A DNA stretch of 46,185 nucleotides from positions 1 to 46,185 of the IMG/VR virus record IMGVR_UViG_3300029327_000047; one strand, written 5' to 3'. Origin of the DNA: a virus. The notes beneath the pieces were generated by a model. That model did not search any database and was not told the DNA's origin. It saw nothing but the letters and a program-made list of their open reading frames with translations. The position numbers and the translations under genes were made by a program. Positions 14,273 through 20,883 of the stretch are shown here, piece by piece; position 1 is the first letter of the stretch; each line of letters begins with the position of its first letter.

Positions 14273-15474
14273 TTTACTACAACGACAATAACCCGGAGTC
14301 GTGCGCTTGGTTAAAAGAGCTAATAACAGACCAACTGATTTCCGAGGGGCATATAGACCTTCGATCCATCCTCGACGTACAGCCGGAAGATGTTGCCGGG
14401 TACAGGCAAGCACATTTTTTCGCCGGCATAGGAGGCTGGATTGAAGCTTTACGCCTTGCCGACTGGCCTCCATATATTCCGGTTTGGACTGGATCATGCC
14501 CTTGTCAACCCTTCAGTTGTGCCGGGAAAGGCAGGGGAGAAGCCGACGAGCGGCACTTGTGGCCTGAATTTCGGCGGCTCATTGACGAGTGCAGACCTCC
14601 AATTGTCTTTGGAGAGCAGGTTGCGTCAAAGGCTGGAAGGTTATGGCTCTCCGGAGTACGCGCTGACTTGGAAGCAATGGGATATGCAGTCGGGGCCGCC
14701 GATTTGTGCGCTGCGGGCGTCTCAGCGCCGCACATCAGGCAAAGGCTGTACTGGGGAGCGGTCGGGATGGAATACCCCGATTGTGAACGATGCGGAGAAA
14801 AGGGGAAAACCTGTAGTCGGAGCGGGGCTTGCGGGAGCAGGGAACTTGACAGGCTGGCCGAGCCCAAACACTCCGTCAGGCGGCAGGTCGGTATCGATAG
14901 AAAAAATGGACGCTACGGGGCGGACGCTGGACGGCAAGAAGCACACGGCAAGCTTGGAACACGCGGCCAAGTTTGTCGGCTGGAACTCTTCCCGCGCAAC
15001 GGACGGGAGCAACGGCGGGCCGAATCAGGCAGGCGGGTCACTGAGTGCGGATGCAAATCTGGCGGGTTGGACTACCCCGCAAGCGATGGAGCCAGAAACC
15101 GATTTCTACAGGCCGAGCAGGACGGCGACGGGGAGAACTACCGACTACCTAGGCCGTCAAGTACAGGGTCTGGCGGGGTGGGCGACATGCGCCAGCCGGG
15201 ATTGGAGATCCGACCAGGGGCAGAAAACGGATTCGGAGCAATACGGTACCAAGGGCAGACCATTATCCCGGCAAATCCTTGGTCTGACTCCCGACCAATC
15301 CTCTGCCGGGACGGAAAAACAAGAAGGATACCGGTTGAATCCCTTCTTTTCCCTGTGGCTCATGGGGTACCCGGTAGAGTGGGGCTACTCCGGGGTGCGG
15401 GCAATGCAATCGTGCCGGAACTCGCGGCGGAATTCATCAAGGCGTTCTTAGAGGCAATAAAAGGGGCTGTATGA
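14269..15474 (+). CDS. dcm: C5-cytosine DNA methyltransferase, 401 aa, GTG start
   Basis: Motif I HFFAGIGGWIEAL (49-61), motif IV GSCPCQPFS with catalytic Cys79, motif VI as FGEQVASK (EQV for ENV), motif VIII HIRQRLYW, and C-terminal motif X RGAGNAIVPELAAEF. The region between VIII and X is the target-recognition segment. The GTG at 14269 overlaps the HTH stop codon (GTGA) and gives the family's N-terminus IYYNDNNPESCAWL; longer starts have no support. Probably protects phage DNA from restriction. A second open frame of 336 codons lies wholly inside it. Confidence 0.93.
   Translation: MIYYNDNNPESCAWLKELITDQLISEGHIDLRSILDVQPEDVAGYRQAHFFAGIGGWIEALRLADWPPYIPVWTGSCPCQPFSCAGKGRGEADERHLWPEFRRLIDECRPPIVFGEQVASKAGRLWLSGVRADLEAMGYAVGAADLCAAGVSAPHIRQRLYWGAVGMEYPDCERCGEKGKTCSRSGACGSRELDRLAEPKHSVRRQVGIDRKNGRYGADAGRQEAHGKLGTRGQVCRLELFPRNGREQRRAESGRRVTECGCKSGGLDYPASDGARNRFLQAEQDGDGENYRLPRPSSTGSGGVGDMRQPGLEIRPGAENGFGAIRYQGQTIIPANPWSDSRPILCRDGKTRRIPVESLLFPVAHGVPGRVGLLRGAGNAIVPELAAEFIKAFLEAIKGAV
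14441..15451 (+). CDS. Overlapping second-frame protein nested in the C5 methyltransferase gene, 336 aa
   Basis: An open frame wholly inside the methyltransferase gene, shifted one base. AGGAGG (14430-14435) lies 5 nt before a TTG start at 14441. The protein has five copies of a GWxxP-like motif (residues 109, 138, 180, 209, 246: GWNTP, GWPSP, GWNSS, GWTTP, GWATC), a block SLESRLRQRL...YALTWKQWDM, and the ending LNPFFSLWLMGYPVEWG. From memory these are hallmarks of a phage protein family often seen beside or within C5 methyltransferase genes, with no known function. Alternatively its likeness arises only because the methyltransferase frame is conserved. Confidence 0.5.
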   Translation: MKLYALPTGLHIFRFGLDHALVNPSVVPGKAGEKPTSGTCGLNFGGSLTSADLQLSLESRLRQRLEGYGSPEYALTWKQWDMQSGPPICALRASQRRTSGKGCTGERSGWNTPIVNDAEKRGKPVVGAGLAGAGNLTGWPSPNTPSGGRSVSIEKMDATGRTLDGKKHTASLEHAAKFVGWNSSRATDGSNGGPNQAGGSLSADANLAGWTTPQAMEPETDFYRPSRTATGRTTDYLGRQVQGLAGWATCASRDWRSDQGQKTDSEQYGTKGRPLSRQILGLTPDQSSAGTEKQEGYRLNPFFSLWLMGYPVEWGYSGVRAMQSCRNSRRNSSRRS

Positions 15475-15914
15475 ACGAGGCAATCGAAGCGGCAAAACGA
15501 GGTTGGAAGATCTTCCCCATTAAGACAATGCAGAAAAAACCCCCGATTTTTAAAGACTGGGAAAACATCGCCTCAAGCGACCCGGAACAGATCCGGAAAT
15601 GGGGTGAGAAGTATAAAAACTGTAATTGGGGCGTGGCTTGCGGGCCCTCAAATCTGGTGGTAATCGACGTAGATATAAAAGACGGCAAGCCCGGCCGCGA
15701 AACCCTGGCCGCCCTGGAAGCCAAATACGGCCCACTCCCTCAATGCCGAATGGCCATAACCCCTTCAGGCGGGTATCACTACTACTTTACCGGCCTTTGC
15801 TCAAGCGGAACCGATAAGCTCGGCCCCGGAATCGATATCAAGTCGAGTGGCGGGTATGTCGTGCTCCCCGGCAGTAAAACCGAAAACGGCGCCTATAACT
15901 GGCTGGAGTTTTGA
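15471..15914 (+). CDS. PrimPol-type primase domain protein, 147 aa
   Basis: Bifunctional primase-polymerase (PF09250-like) domain: RGWKIFPIK at the start, the metal-binding VVIDVDIKDG, the His strand MAITPSGGYHYYF and GIDIKSSGGYVVLPGS. It would make primers for replication. The ATG overlaps the methyltransferase stop (ATGA) and follows AAGGGG. It ends right after the fold (NWLEF) and the helicase gene begins 1 nt later in another frame; in many plasmids and phages the two are one chain. Confidence 0.9.
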   Translation: MNEAIEAAKRGWKIFPIKTMQKKPPIFKDWENIASSDPEQIRKWGEKYKNCNWGVACGPSNLVVIDVDIKDGKPGRETLAALEAKYGPLPQCRMAITPSGGYHYYFTGLCSSGTDKLGPGIDIKSSGGYVVLPGSKTENGAYNWLEF

Positions 15915-15915
15915 T

Positions 15916-17364
15916 ATGGAGGCCGCCCTTCCCCTCTGGGTCTACGAGTACGCTGAAGCACCAAGGCAAAAGACACCGCGCGCCGATGTCCCAGCTTGCG
16001 AGCTGGACACCCCCTCGGCCATTATTGCCGCAATAAAATATGCCAAAATTGCCGAGCCCTCCATCGAGGGCCAAGGTGGAGACGATAACGCCTACCGGGT
16101 AGCCTGCAAGATGCGAGATCTCGGGGTGTCCGAAGATACCTGCACGGAGATCCTGGCCGATGAGTGGAATGATCGGTGCCTGCCGCCCTGGAACTTCGAA
16201 GAGCTACAGGCCAAAGTCGGACATGCATACCAATACGCCCGAGGACAGGCCGGGGCGATTTCGCCTGAAGCCATAACTGAGATGTTTACCGTGATCGAGG
16301 AAGAAAAGCCGGCTGATAGGCCGGTACCTTTCTTTGATTACGAGCTGGACGGCGAGCCCCCGGCCCGGAAATGGATTGTGCAGGATTGGTTGCCCCAGGG
16401 CGAGGTCTCGAGCCTCTACGGCGATGGGGGCCAAGGTAAGACACTTCTCGCCGAGCAACTCGGTTTCTGTGTTTCCCGCGGCCTTCCTTTTCTCGGGCTC
16501 CTAACAGCCAAGATGCCTGTTTTTGCCGCTCTGGCGGAGGATGATCGAGACGAAGTGCATCGCCGGCTATCAGCTATCAGAAAGGCGTACAGCTCCCCAC
16601 CAAAAGAAGAATCATATTTCCGGATCTTCGCCTTCCCTTCGGAAAACTACATCCTGGCAAAGGCGAGCGGAGAGGGCCGACTTGTCAAAGGCCCGTTTTA
16701 TGATCTGCTGGTTTCCTTTCTCGAAGAAATGCCGGAAGGCCCTAAATTCCTGATCCTCGATACCCTGGCTGATATGTTCGATGGTAACGAAAACATTCGC
16801 AACCAGGCGAACCGGTTCATTAAAAACGTGCTTCGCGGCCTGTGCGCCAAGTATGAAACGACAATCTTGATGTTGGCGCACCCTTCCCGCTCCGGCATGG
16901 CCGCCGAGGACAACCTTAGCGGATCCACGGCGTGGAATAATGCGGTCAGAAACAGGATCACCCTGACCAGCCATAAAGTTTTGTCTGACGTCCGCATACT
17001 CACTCGGGTCAAAAGCAACTACGCCCGATCCGGTGACACCATAACCCTTTGCTGGCAGGCCGGCGTTTTCGTAGTGATAAATGAGGCCGAGGCACTGAGG
17101 GAAGCCGCTGACACGCACGAGGAAGTGATCCTTAAAGCTTTGGAAGAGGCGGCAAAAGAAGAGATGCCCTTCGGGGATTCGCGAAATCACGGGAACAATA
17201 TCTTTAACAGTTTGAGCCGGTTTTCGACCAATGGAAAGCCCATAGACAAGGCGCTCTTGAAATCCGTTTTGGACTGTCTGATTGCATCCGGCAAAGTGGT
17301 GAGGGTCAAAGGTAAATACCGGGGTAACGGCCTCTACCCCGCTGATTTCGAAAGAGATGATTAA
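15916..17364 (+). CDS. RepA/DnaB-like replicative helicase (AAA_25 type), 482 aa
   Basis: An N-terminal helical segment (about 25-110, IIAAIKYAKIAEPS...) precedes a RecA-type core: Walker A LYGDGGQGKTLLAEQLG, Walker B FLILDTLADMF and the sensor TTILMLAHPSRSG. This is the hexameric RepA/AAA_25 helicase family, usually joined to PrimPol primases. A winged-helix-like tail (IDKALLKSVLDCLIASGKVVRV) ends it. GGAG, inside the end of the primase gene, lies 7 nt before the ATG. The iteron array starts directly after its stop codon. Confidence 0.9.
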   Translation: MEAALPLWVYEYAEAPRQKTPRADVPACELDTPSAIIAAIKYAKIAEPSIEGQGGDDNAYRVACKMRDLGVSEDTCTEILADEWNDRCLPPWNFEELQAKVGHAYQYARGQAGAISPEAITEMFTVIEEEKPADRPVPFFDYELDGEPPARKWIVQDWLPQGEVSSLYGDGGQGKTLLAEQLGFCVSRGLPFLGLLTAKMPVFAALAEDDRDEVHRRLSAIRKAYSSPPKEESYFRIFAFPSENYILAKASGEGRLVKGPFYDLLVSFLEEMPEGPKFLILDTLADMFDGNENIRNQANRFIKNVLRGLCAKYETTILMLAHPSRSGMAAEDNLSGSTAWNNAVRNRITLTSHKVLSDVRILTRVKSNYARSGDTITLCWQAGVFVVINEAEALREAADTHEEVILKALEEAAKEEMPFGDSRNHGNNIFNSLSRFSTNGKPIDKALLKSVLDCLIASGKVVRVKGKYRGNGLYPADFERDD

Positions 17365-17378
17365 TGGAAAAGGGCATC

Positions 17379-17744
17379 TGCGAGATTCCTGCAAGATTCG
17401 CGAGATTAACCCTACAATCCTGCAAGCAAAGGAAAAATTGGAGCACATTCAATGGGTTGGGATTCTTGCGAGATTCTTGCGAGATTCTTGCGAGATTTGA
17501 ATGCGAGATTTCTGCGAGATTATGCGAGATTGCAAAAATGGAGGTTGGAATAGGCAGATATATCAACAGTTTAGAAGCTGCGAGATTCTTGCGAGATTAT
17601 GCGAGATTGGCTATGCGAGATTTGAATGCGAGATTTCTGCGAGATTATGCGAGATTGCAAAAATGATAGTTGGAATAGGCAGAAATATCAGCAGTTTAGA
17701 AACTGCGAGATTCTTGCGAGATTTGCGAGGTGGGGTGCGAGATA
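17379..17744 (+). repeat. Iteron-like array of TGCGAGATT, candidate replication origin
   Basis: About 20 copies of TGCGAGATT or close variants on one strand, starting at 17379, 17390 (A variant), 17399 (C variant), 17467, 17478, 17489, 17502, 17513, 17523, 17579, 17590, 17600, 17614, 17627, 17638, 17648, 17704, 17715, 17724 (variant) and 17736. Inside clusters the step is mostly 10-11 bp, one helical turn, so bound proteins would line up on one face. It lies between the primase-helicase genes and a resolvase gene. The repeats leave long frames open (17364-17666), which I regard as a by-product. Confidence 0.85.
17489..17723 (+). repeat. 110-bp direct duplication within the iteron array
   Basis: 17489-17598 and 17614-17723 are copies of each other at a fixed 125-bp offset, with only about six differences. 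Each copy has six iterons and a non-iteron middle containing TTGGAATAGGCAGA and CAGTTTAGAA. The array seems to have grown by duplication of a larger unit. Confidence 0.85.
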
Positions 17745-17781
17745 TATACCCCTTAAGGGGTATAAATATCTCGCAAACCCC
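17732..17781. repeat. Long imperfect hairpin closing the iteron array
   Basis: The left arm GGGGTGCGAGATATATACCCC and a right arm GGGGTATA(AA)TATCTCGCA(AA)CCCC pair around TTAA with two 2-nt bulges, giving about 21 base pairs. The outer part pairs the last forward iteron with its only inverted copy (17766-17775). The AT-rich centre could be a melting or nicking site, or a cruciform; as RNA it would also be a strong hairpin before the resolvase gene. Confidence 0.75.
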
Positions 17782-17811
17782 CCACTAAGCAGGCGAGAGG
17801 ATAGGCAAAGA

Positions 17812-18702
17812 ATGATTCTCGGATTAGACCTTGCACAAAAAACCGGCTGGTGCCTTCGGGCAAATGGGAAAGTGGTTGCCTCGGGCATGCAGGACTTCAC
17901 TAAAAAACGGGGGGAGTCAAACGGCCTGCTGTTTCTGAAGTTTCGCAAGTGGTTTGAAAGTATGCTGCTTAATTCTAACGCCCTAAACAACGATTCAAAG
18001 CAGAGAGAGAAACTAGCCTGGGCAGCGGGGCTATTTGACGGAGAGGGATCTACAGGGACTTATCAACAAAGTGTGAAAGAGAAGCTAAAGAGCGGCGAAA
18101 CGAAAAAATACGATTACCAATCCGTGCAAATGGGGATAGCTCAAACGGATACCCGAGTACTTAAGCGATTCCAGGAAGCCATCGGAGTGGGTGTGATTTG
18201 CGGTCCGTACTCAGAAGGAAGAGACGGAAATCCAAAGCGGAAGGGGTGCTACGCTTGGAAGGTAAGCGGGGTGGAACGTGTAAGAAAAACCTTGGAATTG
18301 ATATGGCCATGGCTCGGAGAAGTTAAAAGAGAGCAGGCTGAAAAGGCTTTAGCAACTAAAATCGCTGCAGCAGTCAATCCCCATAAACCCGTTCCCCGCT
18401 TTGGAATAGTAGTGTATGAGCAGCCTCACCATAGAGGCGGGCATGCGACTGAGCTCCTGCTCGGAATGGTTTCAGTGGTGCAAGAGGTATGCGCCTTATG
18501 GAATGTAGAAATCGCTACAGTGCATACAGCCACTCTCAAAAAGCATGCATGCGGCTCGGGACGAACTGAAAAGGGGCAGATGATAAAGGCAGCGGCGCGT
18601 ATTCTCGGCCGGCCTCCGGTTGATGATAACGAGGCTGATGCCGTGCATGTCGCCGCATGGGCGGAGCAGGAATTCGTATCGACACGAACGGATTTTATTT
18701 AA
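17812..18702 (+). CDS. RuvC-like Holliday-junction resolvase with inserted LAGLIDADG domain, 296 aa
   Basis: The ends form a phage RuvC-type RNase H fold: MILGLDLAQKTGW (D6), IVVYEQPHHRGG (E203), TVHTATLKKHACG and DDNEADAVHVAAW (D271/D272, D276), so the acidic catalytic set is intact. Residues about 56-185 (DNA about 17977-18366) are foreign to that fold and carry LAWAAGLFDGEGST, a LAGLIDADG homing-endonuclease motif, then QTDTRVLKRFQEAIG and a C-terminal helix pair. No intein splice residues (N-terminal Cys/Ser, C-terminal His-Asn) are seen, so the domain probably remains in the protein. It would resolve replication or recombination junctions. Confidence 0.85.
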   Translation: MILGLDLAQKTGWCLRANGKVVASGMQDFTKKRGESNGLLFLKFRKWFESMLLNSNALNNDSKQREKLAWAAGLFDGEGSTGTYQQSVKEKLKSGETKKYDYQSVQMGIAQTDTRVLKRFQEAIGVGVICGPYSEGRDGNPKRKGCYAWKVSGVERVRKTLELIWPWLGEVKREQAEKALATKIAAAVNPHKPVPRFGIVVYEQPHHRGGHATELLLGMVSVVQEVCALWNVEIATVHTATLKKHACGSGRTEKGQMIKAAARILGRPPVDDNEADAVHVAAWAEQEFVSTRTDFI

Positions 18703-18719
18703 AACGAGGGAGGATGCAA

Positions 18720-19037
18720 ATGGGCGAACACAAAACTAATCCGATGGCAATAGCAGCTCGAAATGGTATGGCACCCCCAAAAGGTCAGCAGGTCCAGTTA
18801 AACATCGAGGATCTACCGAAACGGGTTTGCCATATCTGCAAATGCGAAGCTTTCGAGCCTGAGTTCAAGTTTTTCGCGGTGCCGGAAGTTTTAAGGTTTG
18901 CCACTCAAGGCAATGATCTCCTGATAACCCAGCTTTACGCCTGTAAGGACTGCGGCCAGGTGCAGAATTTCCAGCAGATGGCAACGATCATGCCGGAAAA
19001 GCGGGAGGAAAAGCCGGTAATTGAGATCGCGCGATAG
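18720..19037 (+). CDS. Zinc-ribbon protein, 105 aa
   Basis: Unknown function. Pairs CHICKC and CKDCG, about 40 residues apart, frame a beta-rich stretch (FKFFAVPEVLRFATQGNDLLITQLYA), the layout of a four-Cys zinc ribbon. The ATG at 18720 has GGGAGG 6 nt upstream; an ATG at 18714 is too close to that site. It sits between the resolvase and the putative late regulator. Confidence 0.65.
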   Translation: MGEHKTNPMAIAARNGMAPPKGQQVQLNIEDLPKRVCHICKCEAFEPEFKFFAVPEVLRFATQGNDLLITQLYACKDCGQVQNFQQMATIMPEKREEKPVIEIAR

Positions 19038-19451
19038 ATGCATCGGCTCATCTGGCTCCTGGAGCGTTGGTGCGAACGAGAGAGCATTCGGGTTAACGGG
19101 CGGGGGCTTTTTATCCCGGATGCCGGCTTTGTCTGGATTCGAGATGCTCTCGGTAGATGGCATCACGGATCGTATGACGGCCACGGCCATTTTATTCCGC
19201 TGCAGGCGTCATTCAATCTGGAGCGGGCAACCGGGAGCCGTGAAAATCCGGTACTCGATGAATTCGAAGTCGCGTTCCGGAAACTGGATCCGGGCGACCA
19301 GGGGCTAATTGTCATGGCTCATTTTGCGGGGGCGGAAGGATGGGCAAACTATCTCGTACAGAAAAGGCTATCAGGGCAGCAGAGCGAAAAGAGGCTAAGC
19401 TTGGCGTGGTTCCTTCTGCGGATGGAGTGCAAAAGGCGGGGGTTGGTGTGA
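19038..19451 (+). CDS. Putative Q/ArpU-like late transcription regulator, 137 aa
   Basis: Tentative. The segment ENPVLDEFEVAFRKLDPGDQGLIVMAHF followed by a helical C-terminus (KRLSLAWFLLRMECKRRG) resembles phage late antitermination/regulator proteins, which pair an acidic helix with a sigma-like helical end. Position is the stronger argument: it is the last middle gene, followed by a small HTH gene, a non-coding stretch and a terminator, and then the lysis and structural genes. It could instead be an unknown DNA-metabolism protein. Confidence 0.45.
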   Translation: MHRLIWLLERWCERESIRVNGRGLFIPDAGFVWIRDALGRWHHGSYDGHGHFIPLQASFNLERATGSRENPVLDEFEVAFRKLDPGDQGLIVMAHFAGAEGWANYLVQKRLSGQQSEKRLSLAWFLLRMECKRRGLV

Positions 19452-19606
19452 AATACTACACCATCAAAGATATGGCTATCAGTCTGGGTGTAAACGAAAA
19501 AACGGTGCGCCGCTGGATAGCGTCAGGGAAAATAAAATGTGCGCAGCCAGGGGGTAAAGGTGGCGCAGTAATGATACCTTGCTCTGAATGTCCGAATTTG
19601 TCCTAA
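19448..19606 (+). CDS. Excisionase/MerR-like HTH protein, 52 aa, GTG start
   Basis: The sequence YTIKDMAISLGVNEKTVRRWI is a winged HTH of the excisionase (HTH_17) type, followed by SGKIKCAQPGGKGG. The GTG at 19448 overlaps the previous stop (GTGA) and follows GGGGG; the longer frame from 19340 overlaps the previous gene by 112 bp. It could regulate late genes or act in excision, though it is far from int. Confidence 0.6.
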   Translation: MKYYTIKDMAISLGVNEKTVRRWIASGKIKCAQPGGKGGAVMIPCSECPNLS

Positions 19607-19613
19607 TTTGTCC
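19591..19613 (+). promoter_or_regulatory. 10-bp tandem repeats before the late operon
   Basis: TCCGAATTTG and TCCTAATTTG stand in tandem with a third TCC, one helical turn apart, at the end of the HTH gene. A weak promoter-like pair follows (TTAGAC at 19622, then TTACTA at 19645). A protein-binding site for the late regulator is possible. Confidence 0.3.
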
Positions 19614-19697
19614 ACTTGCAATTAGACAGAAAAAGGCCCATGCTTTACTAGACTGCGAAAACTGCCACTAAGGGACAGCGAGGTTTTTCCGGGGCTG

Positions 19698-19730
19698 AAA
19701 GCCGCTCAGAAATGGGCGGCTTTTCTATTT
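19698..19730 (+). terminator. Rho-independent terminator before the lysis genes
   Basis: AAAGCCGC (19698-19705) pairs with GCGGCTTT (19716-19723) around a 10-nt loop, followed by TTTTCTATTT. It lies between the regulator genes and the endolysin, as tR' does in lambda. Confidence 0.8.
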
Positions 19731-19745
19731 CTGAGGGGGTCAAGC

Positions 19746-20237
19746 GTGCCTCAATACGAAACTGCGTTTATCGCGGCTGTTGGCCAGGTCCTAAGTTTTG
19801 AGGGCGGGCTATCTAACGACCCTGATGATCCTGGCGGGCTCACGAAATACGGCATTTCTCAAAGATCCTATCCAACCCTTGATATCCGAAACCTGACTCA
19901 GGAACAGGCTATCGAGATTTATTACAGGGATTGGTGGCGGAAACACAACCTGGGGATAATCCCTGATCCCAAAATAGCGGCTAAATGTTTTAGTCTCGCC
20001 GTAAACATGGGGCCCAAACCCGCTTTTAAGCTTCTGCAATCAGCGATAAACGCCACGCTCCCAAAAAGCATGGCCATCGCAGTTGACGGCGTAATTGGCC
20101 CTAAAACTCTCTCCCGTATCAGGTTTTCGACGCCCGAACTACTTCTAGCGCTCTATAAACTCGCGGCCGTGGAGCATTATGCGGCGCTCAATAAACCGAA
20201 ATACCTAAAAGGGTGGATCAGGAGAGCGATAGCATGA
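19746..20237 (+). CDS. GH108 N-acetylmuramidase endolysin, 163 aa, GTG start
   Basis: Cleaves host peptidoglycan at lysis. The catalytic FEGGLSNDPDDPGG (Glu in EGG) and LTKYGIS near the N-terminus, and the DWWRKHN segment, define the glycosyl hydrolase 108 family; the C-terminal half with VDGVIGPKTLSRI fits the family's peptidoglycan-binding end. There is no signal peptide, so export depends on a holin. The GTG at 19746 has GGGGG upstream. Confidence 0.92.
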   Translation: MPQYETAFIAAVGQVLSFEGGLSNDPDDPGGLTKYGISQRSYPTLDIRNLTQEQAIEIYYRDWWRKHNLGIIPDPKIAAKCFSLAVNMGPKPAFKLLQSAINATLPKSMAIAVDGVIGPKTLSRIRFSTPELLLALYKLAAVEHYAALNKPKYLKGWIRRAIA

Positions 20238-20491
20238 AGGCGTTAAAACCGATTGAATCGGCTAACGTCTGCGACGCTCATTGCGCCCTGCTCGAAACGC
20301 TCACAAAAATCTCCGTAAATTTAGGCTGGGTTGTAAAGCTCGGGTTCGTGCTGATCCCTCTCATCCTTCTTTTTTTAGCGTCTTATGTGGATCTCAGGCA
20401 GCAAGTTGTCGTTAATGCGGGCAAACTCAACGATATATGCGAGCAGGTAACCAAGCATATCGACCAGCAGTCAAAAACCGTAACGAGGTGA
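20234..20491 (+). CDS. Single-span membrane protein of the lysis cassette, 85 aa
   Basis: One clear transmembrane helix (WVVKLGFVLIPLILLFLASYV, about residues 32-52) followed by a polar, coiled-coil-like tail (LRQQVVVNAGKLNDICEQVTKHI). Start overlaps the endolysin stop (ATGA). Could be a holin or the inner-membrane spanin subunit, the next gene encoding a lipoprotein. Confidence 0.65.
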   Translation: MKALKPIESANVCDAHCALLETLTKISVNLGWVVKLGFVLIPLILLFLASYVDLRQQVVVNAGKLNDICEQVTKHIDQQSKTVTR

Positions 20492-20494
20492 TTT

Positions 20495-20776
20495 ATGAGA
20501 CAGCTTTTTGTGGCTTTTATCTTTCTTGGTTTGCTTTCCGGATGCGCGACCCTGCAACTCCCTAAAGACGCGACAATCGAGCAGAAGACGGCAGCAAAAC
20601 AGGTTGATTGTGATGCCGCAAACGCTCTTGTCGAAAAATCGAATGAAATGCTGGCCCGTCTAAAAGCCGGCGGCGACCTTGATCAAGATGCCATCTCATA
20701 TTGGTCTGATGCTAGATTCGGGGCGCAAATGGCGCTAAGCATTACCTGTGCCGGCGCGGGCACTGCCACGAAGTGA
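20495..20776 (+). CDS. Small lipoprotein, possible outer-membrane spanin, 93 aa
   Basis: The signal MRQLFVAFIFLGLLSGC ends in a lipobox (LSGC), so the mature protein would be lipid-anchored at Cys17. The remainder is a short helical domain with two further Cys (VDCDAA, SITCAG). Placement after the endolysin and a membrane protein suggests an o-spanin or other lysis accessory. Confidence 0.7.
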   Translation: MRQLFVAFIFLGLLSGCATLQLPKDATIEQKTAAKQVDCDAANALVEKSNEMLARLKAGGDLDQDAISYWSDARFGAQMALSITCAGAGTATK

Positions 20777-20829
20777 CCTGAAGGATGCGAGCCTTCCGGG
20801 TGGAAAGGCTTTTGGCCTGAACTCGGACT

Positions 20830-20845
20830 GGCTTTATTTAAAGCC
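20830..20845. repeat. Short near-perfect palindrome
   Basis: GGCTTTATTTAAAGCC has 7-bp arms around TT. It lies in the 107-bp gap between the lipoprotein and phospholipase-like genes and could be a weak hairpin or a binding site; no U run follows. Confidence 0.4.
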
Positions 20846-20883
20846 CTTCCGACGATTGTGACTGTGACTCTGATGGTGATCCC

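Noticed and set aside
16612-17448. 278-codon minus-strand frame
   Set aside because: Lies antisense to the conserved helicase core, no family features and no ribosome site; a shadow frame.
17364-17666. 100-codon frame starting at the helicase stop codon and running through the repeat array
   Set aside because: It stays open because the repeated unit lacks stop codons; the product is a run of repeat-encoded ARFLRD/CEI peptides with no fold, so I treat the DNA repeats as the functional item.
17379-17744. CRISPR array
   Set aside because: Repeat unit is only 9-11 bp and mostly contiguous, without spacers of constant length, and no cas genes are present.
17977-18366. Intein in the resolvase gene
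   Set aside because: No splice-junction Cys/Ser/Thr at the front and no His-Asn plus nucleophile at the end of the insert.
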